DNA from: Lichenostomus cassidix
Lineage: Eukaryota; Chordata; Aves; Passeriformes; Meliphagidae
DNA length: 64,000 nucleotides
Assembly (NCBI GenBank): GCA_008360975.2
Contig: CM039182.1
Location: 14,914,324-14,978,323 of the forward strand
Direction: 5' to 3'
The first letter of the stretch is position 1. Each line of letters begins with the position of its first letter. A program made the translations under genes and the position numbers. Shown piece by piece: positions 1 to 14,425 of this stretch. The notes beneath the pieces are model-generated. The model saw only the letters and a list, made by a program, of their open reading frames with translations. It ran no database searches and had not been told where the DNA came from.

Positions 1-3000
1 CCCAGAGCTCACCCAGGGAAACACTAAAAGGCCCCAAAGGATCTGCAAGAGCTGCTTTGAGCTCGTTTTGTCTATTGTTCTAAAGCAAGACAGCTAAGCT
101 GAAGCTAAATCTTGTCCTTTCCAAACAAGCAAGAGTCCTGAATAACGTACTGTGTCTCAGAGATGAGGATTTGATCCCCAGATGTGTCGCAGACTCCCTG
201 CATCACTTTTGGCAAATCACCATTGATGGATTTTCATACACTTGGCACTAAGGCCAAGTCGTTATAGTAACTATATGAGGCAAGATCCCCAGAAGATCTC
301 ATTTCCCCTTGTCCAGATTTCTTTGGATAAATTAGCCCATTATTTTACTTACTAATGGAAGCACAGCTCTTCTGAAAACCTGCCCACACTTGGCAGCCCC
401 GAGTTCTTAGGAAATTTTATCCCTACACCTCTCTGTCTCCATTCCCATCTGTACACTGAAAGAAACCATCTTTCCTTGCAGCCCTTTGTTTGGCTTTTCT
501 GTTCCAACCATGAAGGCAGGTGGTGAGACCTCCCTCACATGAGGTGTCCTAACCTGTCTTCCATGGCAGGGCACAAACCTCTGGCACACATCTGCCTGGC
601 CCTGTTACACAAATGCACACTGTTGGCAACAGGAATTGAACTTTAAAAAGTAAACTGCACAGAGGCAGGACACTGGAAACAGAAATAAAACATCATGTTA
701 GATTCCTCTTTGATGCACTTTAATCTGTTCCTTCTTGTAAGATCCTGAGTGTTTGGGACCTATTTCTGCTGTGTGTACTTGGAGGATTAGTAGTCACTTT
801 TTTTGCAAAAGGCAGTGTAAATCCTCTTTGGCTTTTTAATAATGAAGATGAATAAGGATGAGCATGCTTTCTCCAGGGTAAGCATCAGAAGGAGCAAAAC
901 ACCAGGACTGCCCAGGAAGTAGAGAGAAACTTCACTTAAGGTCAGAGCAAACTGAACTTTCCTCAGTTTTATGGCCATAGCAATTCTTGATTTTTTTTCT
1001 GAAATTCATGTTTAGCATAGCATTTTTCGGGTGTTGTAACTGCTCCTTTAAGCTGTGGAAATTTACTCACAACCTAAGGTGCAAAGGTAATTGTATTCAA
1101 ATTATGCACTGCCCCTAGAAGACCAAAACTCATTCCTCTCTGCATTCCAGAAAGCCTTACACTGTGGATGTGCACTGATTGGCAGTGCACAAGAGTTTAG
1201 AGGTGATGGAGAAAAATAAGGATATTTTTGGCAAAGTTCTGATAAATCAGAGTGAGATTTGCACTAAGACCAAAATGCTCATAGTAACCATTCCCAACAA
1301 AATTACAAGGAAGTATGGTAAAATTAAGGAGAATAATACAGTGGGCAGCAGATGAGCTCCATCCTTCAGAGACACAACTTGCAGGCCTGACAAGGTGGTA
1401 TTTTTGAAATCTTGAGTGTGTTGTAGAAAGTTATAAGTGCCTTTAGTTTCTTCTAAAGCCAGGGCATTTGGCACTTCATGGGCCAAATCCTGCACAGAGG
1501 CTGTGCTGGGGCTGTACTGGCACTACCTGCCAGGGAGTTCATCACAAGGCAGCTACTGATAGAATCAGGGTCAGCCCTGTGTCATGGTCTGCTCTATTCT
1601 CACCTGCCCACAGAGAGCCAGAAAACCCACAGAAGGCCACAAGTCTTAATTTGGGCACTGGTCAGTTCAGTATGAAGAAAGCATCCCAAGAAGATTAACA
1701 ATTGCATCCATGTTCTGTGTCTTCACCCTGCACAGAGCCACACTCCTGTGCTTTCCCTCTCTGCCATTGCAGTTTTCAGTGCCAAATCACCATTCCAAAC
1801 ATAGCCAGGGAGGACTCCTGGACAGGGACAGGGAGGCAGGGACATTTCCCACAACCTGGAAGAGTTTATGAAGACAGAAGTGGGAGCATTTACCTGAGCA
1901 AAACCGGGGTGCAAATTTCTTAGTTTGGTATGTTAGCCCTTTGTACGGATGTTCCTCAGTTTGAAGCTGAGTTTTTTAAACTGTAAGTAACAATCTTGTG
2001 TGATTTTCATTCCTTACCACCCCCTATGTAATACATTTCAGTTCTCTACAAAAAAGCCTCCTGAGGATCCTCTGGGCTGTATGAAGGGAGTAGCCTGGAT
2101 ACAAAGTCTTTTGCTTTTAGCAAATCTCTTCAAATCAATTTAAGACAGGAGCAGTTTGAAGCTCTTACCCTCTGAGAACTACTTGGCAGCTCAAATGAAA
2201 TGAATTAGGCCAGGCTCCAGAAGATGTGACGTTGTCACAGCAGGGTCAGCAGCAGCCCTAGCCAGCATCCTGATCCCTGTTTCCAGATGGGGTAAAAAAC
2301 CCACTACACCCTGTCCTCAACCTCGAGAGGAGATGAGTGAGATATCACAGGCACTTCCTTCTCTGAGCACCACTGGCTCTCTGGGCACAAAGCCAGGCTG
2401 CTGTGCCTTGCTGCTGCTTGGTGTTTCCCCTGCCCAGATGTGAGAGAGCTGTGCCCCAAGGATGTCCAGGGAGAGGAGGGCAAGGTGGTGTGCTGCCAAA
2501 TTCAGGCCCACACAACATTTTCCATTATTGTTCACATTTGTCTCCTTGGTCTCATAATAATTTTTCTTTTCCATTTTGTTTGCCTTCCTTTGAAAGAGAT
2601 AGAGTTGCATTTGTTACTAATTCTCAGAAGCAAAGCAGTTAACCATTGATTATTCCAATGCATCTGTGTGTACTGATATTCCAGAATGACATATAAACAG
2701 GGGGATTTTAAGGATTCTTATTTGAGGTAGAGCAGAAAAACAAACTTCCACTAAGGGAAAACTCATAAGATTTGAAAAAGCTTAGGAAAGCTCTGTTGTG
2801 AGGAAGCAGAGATGCCTGCCTGGTTTGCCTGCAGAAGCATTGGAAGGCTACTTGGAGGAAAATGGGGAGGGTGCCCGGAGGCAAAACCAGTGCCTGTTTC
2901 CAGCCCTGCAGGTGTGTGAGCTGCTGTGGAGTTTGAAGGCATTTTGCTGTGGAAGGGCTTTGTAGCAATAACCCCAATAACAGAACTAATGGGTTTTAAC

Positions 3001-6000
3001 TCCCCTGGCTGCTGCAATGTGTCAAAATCAACACATTCATGAAGAACATTCCCATTCTGGCCAACTGGTATCTTCAAATGGAAGAAAACATTCAGCTGGA
3101 GAAAAACCAACCTGATCCAGTCCCCACTGTGTGCTGCACTGGCACATCATTTACACACTGGGGGCTGGCATGGCTTCCACAAGTAAATTAATTCAAGAGG
3201 AGCCTCCACTAGGAACCAGAGCCAGCTTTGGGATATAAAGGCAGCAAAACTGTGCAGCAGCCAACCCAGGCAGTGCCATGAATGTGACTGTAGCCAGTCC
3301 ACATCAGCTGTTGTGGTGATGATGTGAACCCATTGATAATTCCAAGTCCCATGGAAACCAAGCTGCCTGAAAGCAAACCTGGTCCTTCTCCTCCCATTTA
3401 GACTCAAATGATGAACAAAAGGGCAGAGAAGAAATTGCAGGAATTAGACCCTCACAGTCCCAATCTACTTTGTACTGACCCTTCATACCTCTTAAAGAAA
3501 AGAAACATAGTGTTGCATCAATCTGAAGATAAAATCATTTCTGAACTTAGGAAACTGAAGACCAGAGTTCTTTTTTACTTTTATTTCCTAAGCATCCACA
3601 GATAGATTAATCATAACCTTGCTCTACAATATGTCACCCAAACTTGAGTTTCAGGCTTTTAAAGTGAAATACTTTATTTGCTCCATTTTACAGTTAAAGG
3701 AACAGAAACCTGAGAGGTTTTAAATTGCTGTCTTTAAGACACACTGTGGGTCCTTGTCAGATTGATGACTCAAAGAGCAGCTCTTGACCTGTGCCTGATT
3801 CATCTGACTCTGCTGTCTCAGAAGTTCACAGCAGAATAATGAGGGTGATCTGGCTGGTGCTGGTCGTCTTACCACCACCTGCTCAAAACCACTGGCAAAT
3901 CCAAGTTCACAGAATTTAGCATCAAACTAAAGAGAATCCCTGCCACAGCCAGGATCCAAGCACTGTCCTCTCAGTGACCCTGCTCTTTTCACAGCTTCTC
4001 TTCTCCAGCTGCTGCAGCCTTGTGCTGTCATGTTGTGTTGTCCTCCTCCTGCACTGCTCTCCCACCACTGGTCCCTTGAGGCTCTGAAAAAATTTGGGAT
4101 GGGCTGCTAAATGTTCAGGAGGCTCACTGGATCAAAATGTGAATCTTAAAAATGAAAGATAATCCTCCCCCTGCAAAAATGTGCCTTCCATCTATCCAAG
4201 TGACAGCACCCTGGTGCTCAGGGGATTCTGTGTTCACACCTCATGTAACAGGCTCTGGCTTTTCTCTAATACTCCAGCTCCTGGAATAATCTGATTATGT
4301 GAAAATGCCTTATGTGAAAGTTTATTTAAGGAAAATATTAGTAGCTCGCTTGTTTGAGGAGAAAAGCTCAAACATATGAAACTAAGGGGATCAAAATCCC
4401 CAAATTAAAGAGCTGTTGGATGATTTCTCTCAGCTCCTCCCTCAGCTTGCCCTTACTTATGAGGTGCTCTCTCACTTGTGAGACCTTTGTTTGCCTGTTA
4501 AGAAGCTCTCTAAGCCACAGGCCATGTGCACTTCCTCTGTGAATGACTATTAACACAAAATATCAATCAAAAGTCAGCATTGGGCTAGACTGCCACCCCA
4601 CTGCAGGACTGCTGTGCTGGGAGGGGCAGCAGAGGCTGAGCTGAGGGGAGAGGCTGCACCAGGAGCAAAGGTGTGCAGTGAGGGCACTGCTGTGGACTTG
4701 GCAGAAGCCCACTTGGTGAGGGCAGTGGACATGGCACAGGAGTGTGAGGAAGCACAAGTTACCCAGGAGGGACAGCAAGGTTACACTCAACCAAGCACCC
4801 TGTGGAGGTGTTTCCTGAATATCAGTCCTGCCTTAGACAAAGCCAAATTCCCATCCTCTCACCAGGAGCACGTATGCTGGATCCTCTTTTACCCCATTTC
4901 AGCCAGACAAAACCAAATTGCTCTTTCATTTAACCCCAGAGTGTTCACTTCTGCAAGCTCAGTGGTGGTCACTGGCAGAGAAGAGCTGGCAGCAGATGTG
5001 GTGTGAGCAGATGTTGCCATCAATGTGCTGTTCATCTGTGGAGCTGGTGGTGCCATGGGGTGTTCCTCATCAGGATCACTGCTGGGTGTCTGTGTTGAGC
5101 AGTGCCTGCTGGGCTCCAGCCCCATGGTGTGCAGGCAAGGCTGCCCTGTGAGCTGCTGGCCATGCTGGGGTGTGTGCTGCAGGCAGGAAGGGGCTCTGGA
5201 AGGTGCTTGGAGGGCTCAGACCACCAGCTCCTATCAGGCTGCACTGGGGAGGGCACTTTGCTGCATCACTCTCAGCTCCTACAGCTCCAGCATCCTCAGC
5301 AAGTCTGCTCTCATCAGACAGCAAGAAGTATCTCACTGCAGAGAAGATGAAAACCCTTAATCATTTCCTTGAACAGATGATTTTTTGCATGAGGTTTCCT
5401 TGTCTGAAGCCCAGCCATCTGCTCTGGTCCCGCAGGGGCAGGATTAGCTGACCCTCAGGGCATGCTACAAGGCAATTTGCTTCCAGGGCTTTTCCTGGGG
5501 CGGTAGGGAGTGTTATCCCCTGCATGCTAGGGGAATGCAGCACTAATAAACAACACTAATTAGTGGCTGTGGTAGTGCTTGAAGCCATGGATGGAGACAG
5601 CTGCCCTCCTACACTGGGATGCAGCACCTTCACTGTGGCTCTTCCTGGCCAAGCAGCTTAAATCCAGCCGCAGTGCCGCAGCCCTGAGCACCTCTCTCTG
5701 TTCCCAGAGCTCCCTGGAGGGAGGAAAGGCTGGGAAAAATACCCTGAGAGGCAGGACTGGGAAGTGAGATGTCCTCTTTCAGCCTCCTTTCATTGGTGGT
5801 GTTCATTGCCCTAACCTCTGAGCACTGCCCAAACACATTCAGCATTCAGCAGGTGAGGTGCTGATGGGAGCAGAGCAAATGCCTGGTTCAAGGTCATGGC
5901 TGTGCCTGTACCCCTGGCTGAGCAGAAAAGCTGTTCTTACTCTCTCCAGTATACCTGGAACAATATCCATGTATATTCTTCCACTCTCCCATCTCCTACA

Positions 6001-6017
6001 GCAGTCAATTAGAAGTG

Positions 6018-6022
<5 letters not shown>

Positions 6023-6058
<36 letters not shown>
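6023..6058 (+). repeat. Poly(A) run of 36 bases
   Basis: An uninterrupted run of 36 A is followed by GAAAATCC. No AATAAA precedes it at the usual distance (the bases before are GTGATATT), and the upstream 150 bases show no recognisable coding sequence. A simple mononucleotide repeat is therefore more likely than the tail of a processed gene copy. Avian CR1 elements do not end in poly(A), so it is not a CR1 tail. Confidence 0.9.
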
Positions 6059-6060
<2 letters not shown>

Positions 6061-9000
6061 AAATCCCCAGGAATTGGACCCAAGAAGTTTAGCCAGTGTA
6101 GAAGCAGATGTGGCCAGGCTGATCAGCCAGAGGTAGAGGACCAAAAAAACAAGTGGTCCCACTGGTTACATCTGTAGCTGATGAACAAAAAGGTGTTGGG
6201 CTGTGCAGGGGCATCCTCTCCTGTGGGTCCCCAGCCCCTTGGGACTGTGTCCTGGCTGCTGCAGCTGTACTGCAGGGTGTCTGTTTGTTTTAATGGTTAT
6301 TGTCCTGCATTGATACACAGAAGCATTTCCTTCAATATTTTATTTATTTATCTTTCAGGATAACATTCTAATTTTGAAAAATATAATTCCTCTGATCAAG
6401 ATCAGCTTTTTTAACAATGCATGTATTTCAAAATAGTATTGGAAAATATCAGTATAATGAAAATATTGTGTTTGAAAGCCTATAACAACCGCCACAACTT
6501 TGGTGAAAGAATACCAAACACACTAGATATTTTTGGCCTAGCAGTTGCATTCATGGGAGTGCCTTGCACTTTTTTAATCTCAGATTTGCAATGTGACAGT
6601 AGCTTTATAGGCAAGGTACTCCTGCCAGAATGGTGAGGAGACTTACCTCCAACAAACATAGTTTTTACTTGTTCATATTGGAGGACTGACAGCAAAGCAA
6701 AGCAAGAAAGATTTTCTTTCCCTTTCCTTTCTCCTAATTTAAACAGGAGGAAGCCGTCTTAAAATGACTTCATGTCAATGTGAGACTGGAAATTGTTTAA
6801 ATTACTACTGTGAGGGAAAAGAACAAAATAACAGAGAAAGGACACCAGGGAAAAATGGTGCAGAAAGCAAGCAACATTTTCTTTTTGCTGTTGGTGTAAT
6901 GGGCAAATTACACACATGTGTGCTGTTGGTAAGGCTTTTGGAGATAAAACAGCTCCATCCAGCCAGGCTGGTAATCTCACCTCCTGGAGAGGTGGTTTTA
7001 GAAGGAGGTCTGGTGCCACAGAGGCAGGGTCACCTACTCCTCCATGACACGTGAAGGGGCTGCAGCAGCCCCAGAAATGCAGGACACTCTGAAAGGATGT
7101 TTCTAGTGTGCTTTACAGGACTCCTTCCCACTCTGAGGAGACTACCTCTGCAAGATGGCAGACACTCCCCTAAAAATAACGTGGGTTCATGCATTGTTAC
7201 TCCATAGCTGCAGGATAGCAGTGGACTGCAGCTGCCCTTGGTGCTCCTCTCTCAAGAGATGCCACAGCTCTGCTGGCAGCTAAGTCCTTCTGGCAGCAGA
7301 GGGAGGGAGCAGCTGCAATAGCTGATGGTGGCACCCTGGTTGCTCCTTTGTGCCCCTGGCCTGGGCCTGAGGAGGTTTGTTCAGCCATTGTCACCATGGT
7401 TAACCTGTGCCACTGAGAGTGGGAGGCGCTTTATCAGAAAGCCAGTCCTGTGGGACCCAAAGCCATCTCCCCCTGGTGCACATCCTCCTTTGGGTGGACA
7501 CCAGACAGTGCCAAAAGCTGGAGGGGCTGAAGGAAGGTCAGATGCTCAGCCATGGGAAACGTGCTGCCAACCCCACACCCTCCTGCTCCCCTCCTTTCCT
7601 CACAAATGCCTCACCCTGCAGAGGCTTCTCTGCCTGCCCATTATCAGGAACCACACAGAGCTGTGCAGTGGCTCCCTTGCAGCATGGGATTCAGCTGGGA
7701 ACTGGGAGCTTTACTGGGATGAGGACTGAAGTGACAAGGGCCTGTTTTGGCAAGAGGGGTATTTAACAGCTGTCAGGTGTACTGACTTGGAGTAGGAAAA
7801 GCTATTTATGTTAAGCCATTACAAAAATTGAAAACAACTTAACACTAATGCCTACATTTAATTTCACTCTCTGTGGAAGATGTAGGAAAAAAACTGTGTG
7901 CTCTCAGCTTTCTGTTTAAATGGGCAAGTTTCCTTAGGAAAAATCTCTGGCCTGCTACTAGCTAATACAGAAATTACTCCACTTTCTCCCAGCTGTTCTT
8001 CAGCTCTCCTTTCTAGTTAGATATATGAGGGGAATCAAGGAATATCCAGATACAAAATGATTGCTCAAACTTGTGTTATTTCAGGATTACAGCCTTGTCT
8101 GAAAGAGATGTTCCAAAAATTTTGGTCTGGCAAACAGATAAGCAGGAGCTCACTCATTGATATAGAGGATGGAGGTATTGTTTCACTGAAATATAAAGTT
8201 GAGGTTTTTTCCCTCTATAAAACAATTCAGCTAATCAAATACGAGAAATACAGGAAATCTCAGTTTGTAAAAATACAAACAGAAATATACCTTTACAGTT
8301 TATCATCCTTGAATACCTCCAGGGCAACAGGGTTCCCAGTGGTCTTGTATATTACACAAACTCAACAAAACCCATAATGTCCATGCCAGGGACAGTGAGT
8401 GCTGTAGAGATGGTGTGCAAGGTGTCAGACAACCTTTGACAAGTGTCTCACGTTGTACAAGTGGACAGAGGAGAGCAGTTCCAAAAGGCATCCTCTGCTC
8501 ATGGCCTCGGGATGAACATAAACCCTAACTGGAGCTGCAGAACACACACTGAGGATACACAGCAAATTCAAACAACAGAGCCAGGAAGAGTGAAGAGGCT
8601 GCAAAAACAAGGTGATCTTGAAATAAAATGCATGGAGTGGGGGGTATCAAGGCTACCACAGCATAAGGAACATGAAAGAAAAACATGTATGTGGTGGTTT
8701 GTGTTTGGGTAGTGGCATAGAGGATGGGACAGTCCACCAACTCCCCTGGAGAAAATCCTTATCAAGTAGCTGATTTTCAGTGTGACCTTCAAGTGAAGAG
8801 GGTTAACCCTGGCCCAGAAGTGGTTTCCTTCAGTTTCTGGGAATGCTGCAAAGGGAGAGTCATTGAAGCAGTCACAGGCACTCAGAAAACACTGTCAGGG
8901 GACCTGGCAGCTCCAGGTTGGACCAAGACTTGGAAAACAGATTTTATTTCCAGAACCGAGAGTAAACTGATGTGTGACATTGAAGGCATTCCACCCATCT

Positions 9001-11147
9001 CTGCTTCACTTTCACTATATGTAATATGAGCATATTAACATTTCTATATTTTGCTTTCAGTTCTATGAATAAAAATATTGTATATTAGTCCAGTATTAAT
9101 TATTATTAAATAAACAATCAGAGAGCAGCCCAGATCATTAAGTGTTTTATACCATACATTTATACCAAAGGTACTGACTGTCTCTCCCATGTGCTGCATG
9201 CATGTGATGCTTCAGAAATCTTGCTCTCCTTGTCAGTGTGACCACAGGGCTCATGGACCTGCTGCCTGTGAGCTGGGAGCCACCACCCCAGGCTGGTCAC
9301 ATCAGGCAGGGGATCTCTTGAGGAAGGTGCCACTGTTGGTCACTTTGGACAGAGGAAGATAAAAGCTGGTGTTTAGAGAGCCACCTCAAGCCCTAATGAA
9401 GGGCCAATATCTGACAAGCTCTGCCCAACCCAGTGACTGCAGGGACAGAACAATGATGTGCTCTCACACTCTGCCTGCTGATAGGATTTCTATATAATCC
9501 ATTTAGCATGAAAATCCTTCCTCACAAATCAGTATTCATTGTCACCTACAAGCTACTTTAGCCACAGTTGTATTATTTTATGAAGGACTTGTGAGGACAA
9601 TCACAAACTGAAGTAACATAACTGACCTGACTCTGCTCTCAGCTGGGATTCAGCCTGAGGCTGCTGCATTATATTAGCTTGGGTTATCTGAAAAGAAAAT
9701 GCCTTTGACAATTGGGATGGATTTGAATGGCCCTTCAATATATGCAGTTCAATGGAAATGTAAAGAGCGTTTCCTTCACCTCTGTGGACTCTGCCTCAGA
9801 GACAGGCAGACACACTTGCAAAGGAACATTGTGCATACTGATATTCTGGGTTTGCTCTTATCTCACTTGCCCCCCCCCTTTTCTATCTGTGCCACTCTTT
9901 ACAGCCTTCGAGGAGGTTTGATGTCTTTATACAAACATACATTAAGCCTTAAGGTTTGTCTTTGAGAAATACACACTTAATAGACTTGTGCATAACAATG
10001 CAATTTACTTAGCAGGTATTATCCTTCTTAAGGACTGCTTTATATTTCAGGATCAATGCTAATTACACGCAGAAGGAAATGACAGGGAGACCAAAGCTCA
10101 GACCTTCCAGATCCATAGTATGAGGTGACTGGGCAAATGCCTTTCCCCAGAGTTGTGCTCAATGAACTGTTTCATTGGTGGAGATTTTCTTATCAAGGAA
10201 AGAAGCATCCCTGGTTGGGACCCTCCACTGCCTTCAAGACTTTTCTCCAGTAGGTTGTTTGATTTCCTTTTGGCTTTACCTCAACAGACATATTTTTAAA
10301 ACAAAACAACCCACTTTCCCATGGATCAGTGATGAATAACATATGGAAAAAAATAGCAATAAATAATTGCAGACAATGATGGTTTTGTTTACCTCTTAAA
10401 GAAATTCTCTGCTATTGAAAAACTGTGTAAAAGCAAAAGCTAAGACACAATTGATGGAAAGTCAGTATGGGATGAATTGGTAGCAAAACTAATGGGAAAA
10501 AAAGTTCAATAGAAACACAGGAATCTCTGTCAAAGCCAGGCCATGGAGAAAAAAATCCTCAGTCTGTGACAGTGATGTTGTCTTCTATTAATATATGTAA
10601 TCCACTACTACTTTTGAAGCAATATGAATATACAAAAAGGTTGAAGTTTCTCCTTGCCCACATGAGCATGAGTGACAAAAGACAGAAGGGGTGTGCATGC
10701 TATGTCCCACGGGAGTGCTGTGGGGCTGGAGCTGGCTGGGCCAGCCCACATGAAATCCCTGGTACAGCAGGGGCTCTCAGCTCTGTCTTCTGCTTCTGGC
10801 TGTGGGTCAGGCTCAGCCAAGCCCCCTTGTGCCCAGGGGTGGATGTTAAACTCCAGCAGTCAATAGAGCACAAGCAGGCAATGCCAAATCATCCTCACCC
10901 CATGTGCAGGTGAAGGGAACCCTTTGGTTCCCAGCAGTTCATCCTCCATCTCTCACCAGGCCTCCCTTTACCTCCAGCCCAGGTGGCTACAATGAGCCCA
11001 GCTGACAATGTGTCACATTTTATGCATTTTAATGGAAAACCTATGGGGACATCAGAGATGGAATTTCAAGGGTAGAAGTTAAGGACTGAGGGGACAGGTG
11101 TAGAAGGGACAGGGGAGGAGGCAGGATGTAGGGAAATAAGGCTGGAG

Positions 11148-11177
11148 GGGACAGGACTAGCAGGGACAGGACTAGCT
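11148..11177 (+). repeat. 15-bp tandem pair
   Basis: Two adjacent copies of GGGACAGGACTAGC(A/T), at 11148-11162 and 11163-11177, differ only in the last base. They sit in a G-rich, GGGACAGG-rich stretch (about 11085-11177) with looser related copies, suggesting local slippage. No function is implied. Confidence 0.8.
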
Positions 11178-14064
11178 TTCCAGGCTGGGAAGGCAGATAT
11201 CTCTCAGCTGGATCTGTGCTGTTTGCTCTGAAGTGCCTGAAGCTGCCTGGATGGATGGAGTGTCAGCAATCTCTCCAGGTGTTCATTCCAAATGTGCCAA
11301 CCATCCACTTACAGAGAATTTACTGTCTGGGTTTTTTTTGTGTTCCCTTCTGTTCTGCACATTTCTCAGCTGCTTTGCAGAGGTGGCAATTCCTTTCCCT
11401 CATGTAGGCACTGGATGTTTGCCTGGAGGCTGGACTAAGGTGTAAGCAAGTACTCCTGGCTGGGAACAAAGAGAACTTCTCTTCCTTCCCTTAGCTGCCA
11501 GGGGAATGTCAAGCATTCTGGGGACCCAGCAGAGAACTAGACACAGCCCCATAGCATGCAAAGTTTTCTCTGAATTTGCAGAAGCAGTAAATAGTCCCAA
11601 GAAGCTGATGAGGGGAAGGAAAATGAGGCCCTCTTGTTTTGGTCTCAGTCAGTCTGTCTGCTTGCTCCTTGTTCACAGTGTCCTGGAGAAAGGCCTAGGA
11701 GAGAACAAGCATTTTTGGATGAGGTGAAAGTACACATAAATGGTGCAGGCAAAGGCTGTCTAGGAAGAAGGGTGTCCAGAAAGAGCACCTGGAGCAGGGT
11801 GACAAGGGGAAATGGCAGTCCAGGGAAAGCAGGGAGGGAAGGAGGGATGCACCACTACTGCCCAGCAGCTTCAGTGCCTGTCACCAGGGCAGGAGCAGTG
11901 GTCAGAGCCAGCACTGGTGTCACTACAGCTGCAGAGCCACCTCTGCCATGGGACATGGAGGAAGCCAGATGTGCCCCTGCTGTGCCAGCAGGAAGATGCT
12001 TTTTCCCTGGAGAAACCGTCTTTCCCAGATATTAGTCTCTGCTCAGGGCTCACCCAGCCAAACCAAGAAGCTTTCTCTTCAGTGAGACTATTCTCTCTGA
12101 GAGATGAGGAAACTCCATTCCAGCCTTGTATCAACAATATCTCCCTTTTTATTTCCTTCCTTCAGTGCATGCCGGTGTTTTGTGTGAGGCAGTGGGGTAG
12201 CATGGGAGAGCTGTCTTGCAAGGGACAAGGAGATGTGCCATCCCCTAGAAAAAGGTAATGATTATTTAGGTGTCAGCTGCACTGCAAACATGGAGCTGCT
12301 AAATGGACCCTGGAGCTCTCCCCAAACACGGTAAAAACAAACCCTGGAAATATGTCACAATGAAAAAATGCCACACCCCTGCCATGGGTAGGGAGCTCAC
12401 TCCCCAGCTCTGACTGCTGGGCTGGTGGGATGTGGTAGGATCCTGTGAATCATGGCAGCAGCCACTGCAGGAAGGGTTTGGGAAACTGGGAAGGACTGGG
12501 GAAGTGTGATGGGCACAACTGCAAGGAGTGATAACTGTGCTTTGTAATGCAGCATTTGGGGCTCTCAGAGTGGTTTTGGAGTTTGTCAGAGATGAAGTCA
12601 GAGCACTGGGATCACTGCCTGCTTGGGTGGTTCTCATCTGACTAAGCACAGTTTAAACTTATCCTTTAGACTCCCTTTGAAGTCAATCCACAGAAAATAA
12701 GCACTTTAGGGGTGCAATTCTCCTTCTAAAAGAGAGGTCTAAAGCAGGTGACAAAAATATATCCTCAAAGTACCTGTTTGCCTCAACCGAGTATAAAGAG
12801 CCTGCAGTGACTTGCTCTGCTGGAGACATCCTCACTGCAACTACCCAAAGGAAGGCAAGGTGAATCCCACTGCAAGTGAAGCTAAAGAGAATAAAAATGT
12901 GAGAGAGCTCATCAATCTGGAACACAAAGTGCAGCAAAATCTAGAGCTGCATGTCAGACGATGTGGGGTGTAGATCAAAGGCAAAGTGTTTTAGGAATGA
13001 CATTAAACAAACATGGGAGAGATTTAGCATAGACTGGGGTGGATTTTCAAACCCCAGAAATTTTCCTACATCGCATTTTTAAACACAAATATTCCAGTTC
13101 AAAGGCAGATTAATTCAGGGAACCTCTGGCCTGAGCTGCCTGGGAAGTCAAAACAAATGTGTATAGGAATGTCTTCTGCTTGTGTATTTGGCAAATCTAA
13201 ATGCTAAACTGAAGACAGGTTTCACCAGCTTTAGTACATTTTAAGATTTGCGAGTTGCCGCAATCCAGTGATGAGAACTGGATCTGATGGGCATTAGTAA
13301 TGCTGAGCTCACCAGGGCTCACTCGCAGTATCTGCCACTCCTTCTCCAGCACTGCTGGAAAGAAAAACACTTCTTTGCTTCTTTGCTTGGGCTGTCCAAA
13401 GCTGTGTCAGGAAAGCAATTATTTTGAAAGGGAAATGACTGAAATCAGTCAGGGTTTTGCTCCACAGAGCAAAAAGGGACACAATTGAAACTGGAATGTT
13501 GTGGAAAGTCTGGGAAGGCTTATTTTCTTGACTGAGGCACCCCCACCTTTTTCCCATGTCGGTAGTCGCTGCTCGTTCAGACATGAAAATGGCACAGAGC
13601 TGTACTTGGAAAAAAGGGCTGAAATCAACTTCACAGAAGGTCAGGCAAGCATGTTTTCCCAGGCCAAACATTATAAATGCATTGTTTAGGAAAGACTGAA
13701 ATGAAAAAGGGGCTTGAGCCAGGGCAGCAGTGAAGGGCAGCATCCCCACAGCTCTGGCCATGTCTGGTTGGTCTCTACCAAGGCAGGGCTCTATGCTGTG
13801 CCTCGTGCTGCTGCCACATCACATTAGTTAAGCTCTCCCAGAGGCATTTAGAGAAACAAACTGTCGGCTCTGACATGACCTGTCTTCATCTCACAGTTTT
13901 CTTGCTTAAAAGCAGAAAAAGAGAAGGGTTTGTGGCAGCAGAGGCATCCCTCTCTTTTAACCCTTCATTTCATCAAACTGTGTATGCTGTGATTTTCCCT
14001 TTCTTCTTACGTAGGGATGGAACATGTTTACTGCCTGGAAAGACTTAGAAAGACTTTCCATCTG

Positions 14065-14425
14065 GAAAGACTTGGTTGTTCAGCTGGAGAAGACTTCAAG
14101 AAGACTTTATTGTGGCCTTTCAGTACTTGAAGGGGTTCTATAAGAAAGATGGGGACACACATGTAAGCAGGGCCTGTTGCAACAGGACAAGGGGCAATGC
14201 TTTTAAACATTGGAAGGAAGAAATTTTTTGTTAGAAGGTTGGTGAAACACGGGAACAGGTTGCCCAGAGGGGTGGTAGATGCCCCAGCCATGTAAACATT
14301 CAAGACCAGGTTGGACAGGGTTCTGAGCAACCTGATAAACTTGAAGATGTCCCTGCTTACTTCAGGGGGGTTGAACTAGATGACCATTAAAGGTCCCTTC
14401 CTACCCAAACCATTCTATGATTCTG
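14065..14425 (+). mobile_element. CR1 LINE, 5'-truncated, 3' end
   Basis: The segment follows the CR1 3' region in sense order: a 'cagcctggagaaga'-like block, 'acaggacaaggggcaatg', 'gaacaggttgcccaga', 'ttcaagaccaggttggac', 'ttgaactagatgacc' and the terminal CATTCTATGATTCT. It is a typical short, 5'-truncated, diverged copy without coding capacity. The left edge is approximate. Confidence 0.9.

Larger units (their letters stand above)
1..14064. other. Intergenic DNA, no gene recognised
   Basis: No exon chain or recognisable protein is visible on either strand. The many open frames of 60-130 codons overlap each other on opposite strands, lack splice context and resemble nothing I know. The stretch lies beyond the 3' end of MTPAP; in human the next gene on that side is JCAD, far away, so an intergenic interpretation fits synteny. 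Small features inside are a poly(A) run at 6023-6058, a C-run near 9871-9879 and a 15-bp tandem pair at 11148-11177. Degenerate old repeats or a non-coding RNA could be missed by eye. Confidence 0.6.

Noticed and set aside
8690..9029. Suspected LTR start (TGTGGTGGTTTGTG) and a 101-codon open frame
   Set aside because: The opening resembles an avian LTR terminus for only a few bases; no further LTR blocks, poly(A) signal or matching CA end follow.
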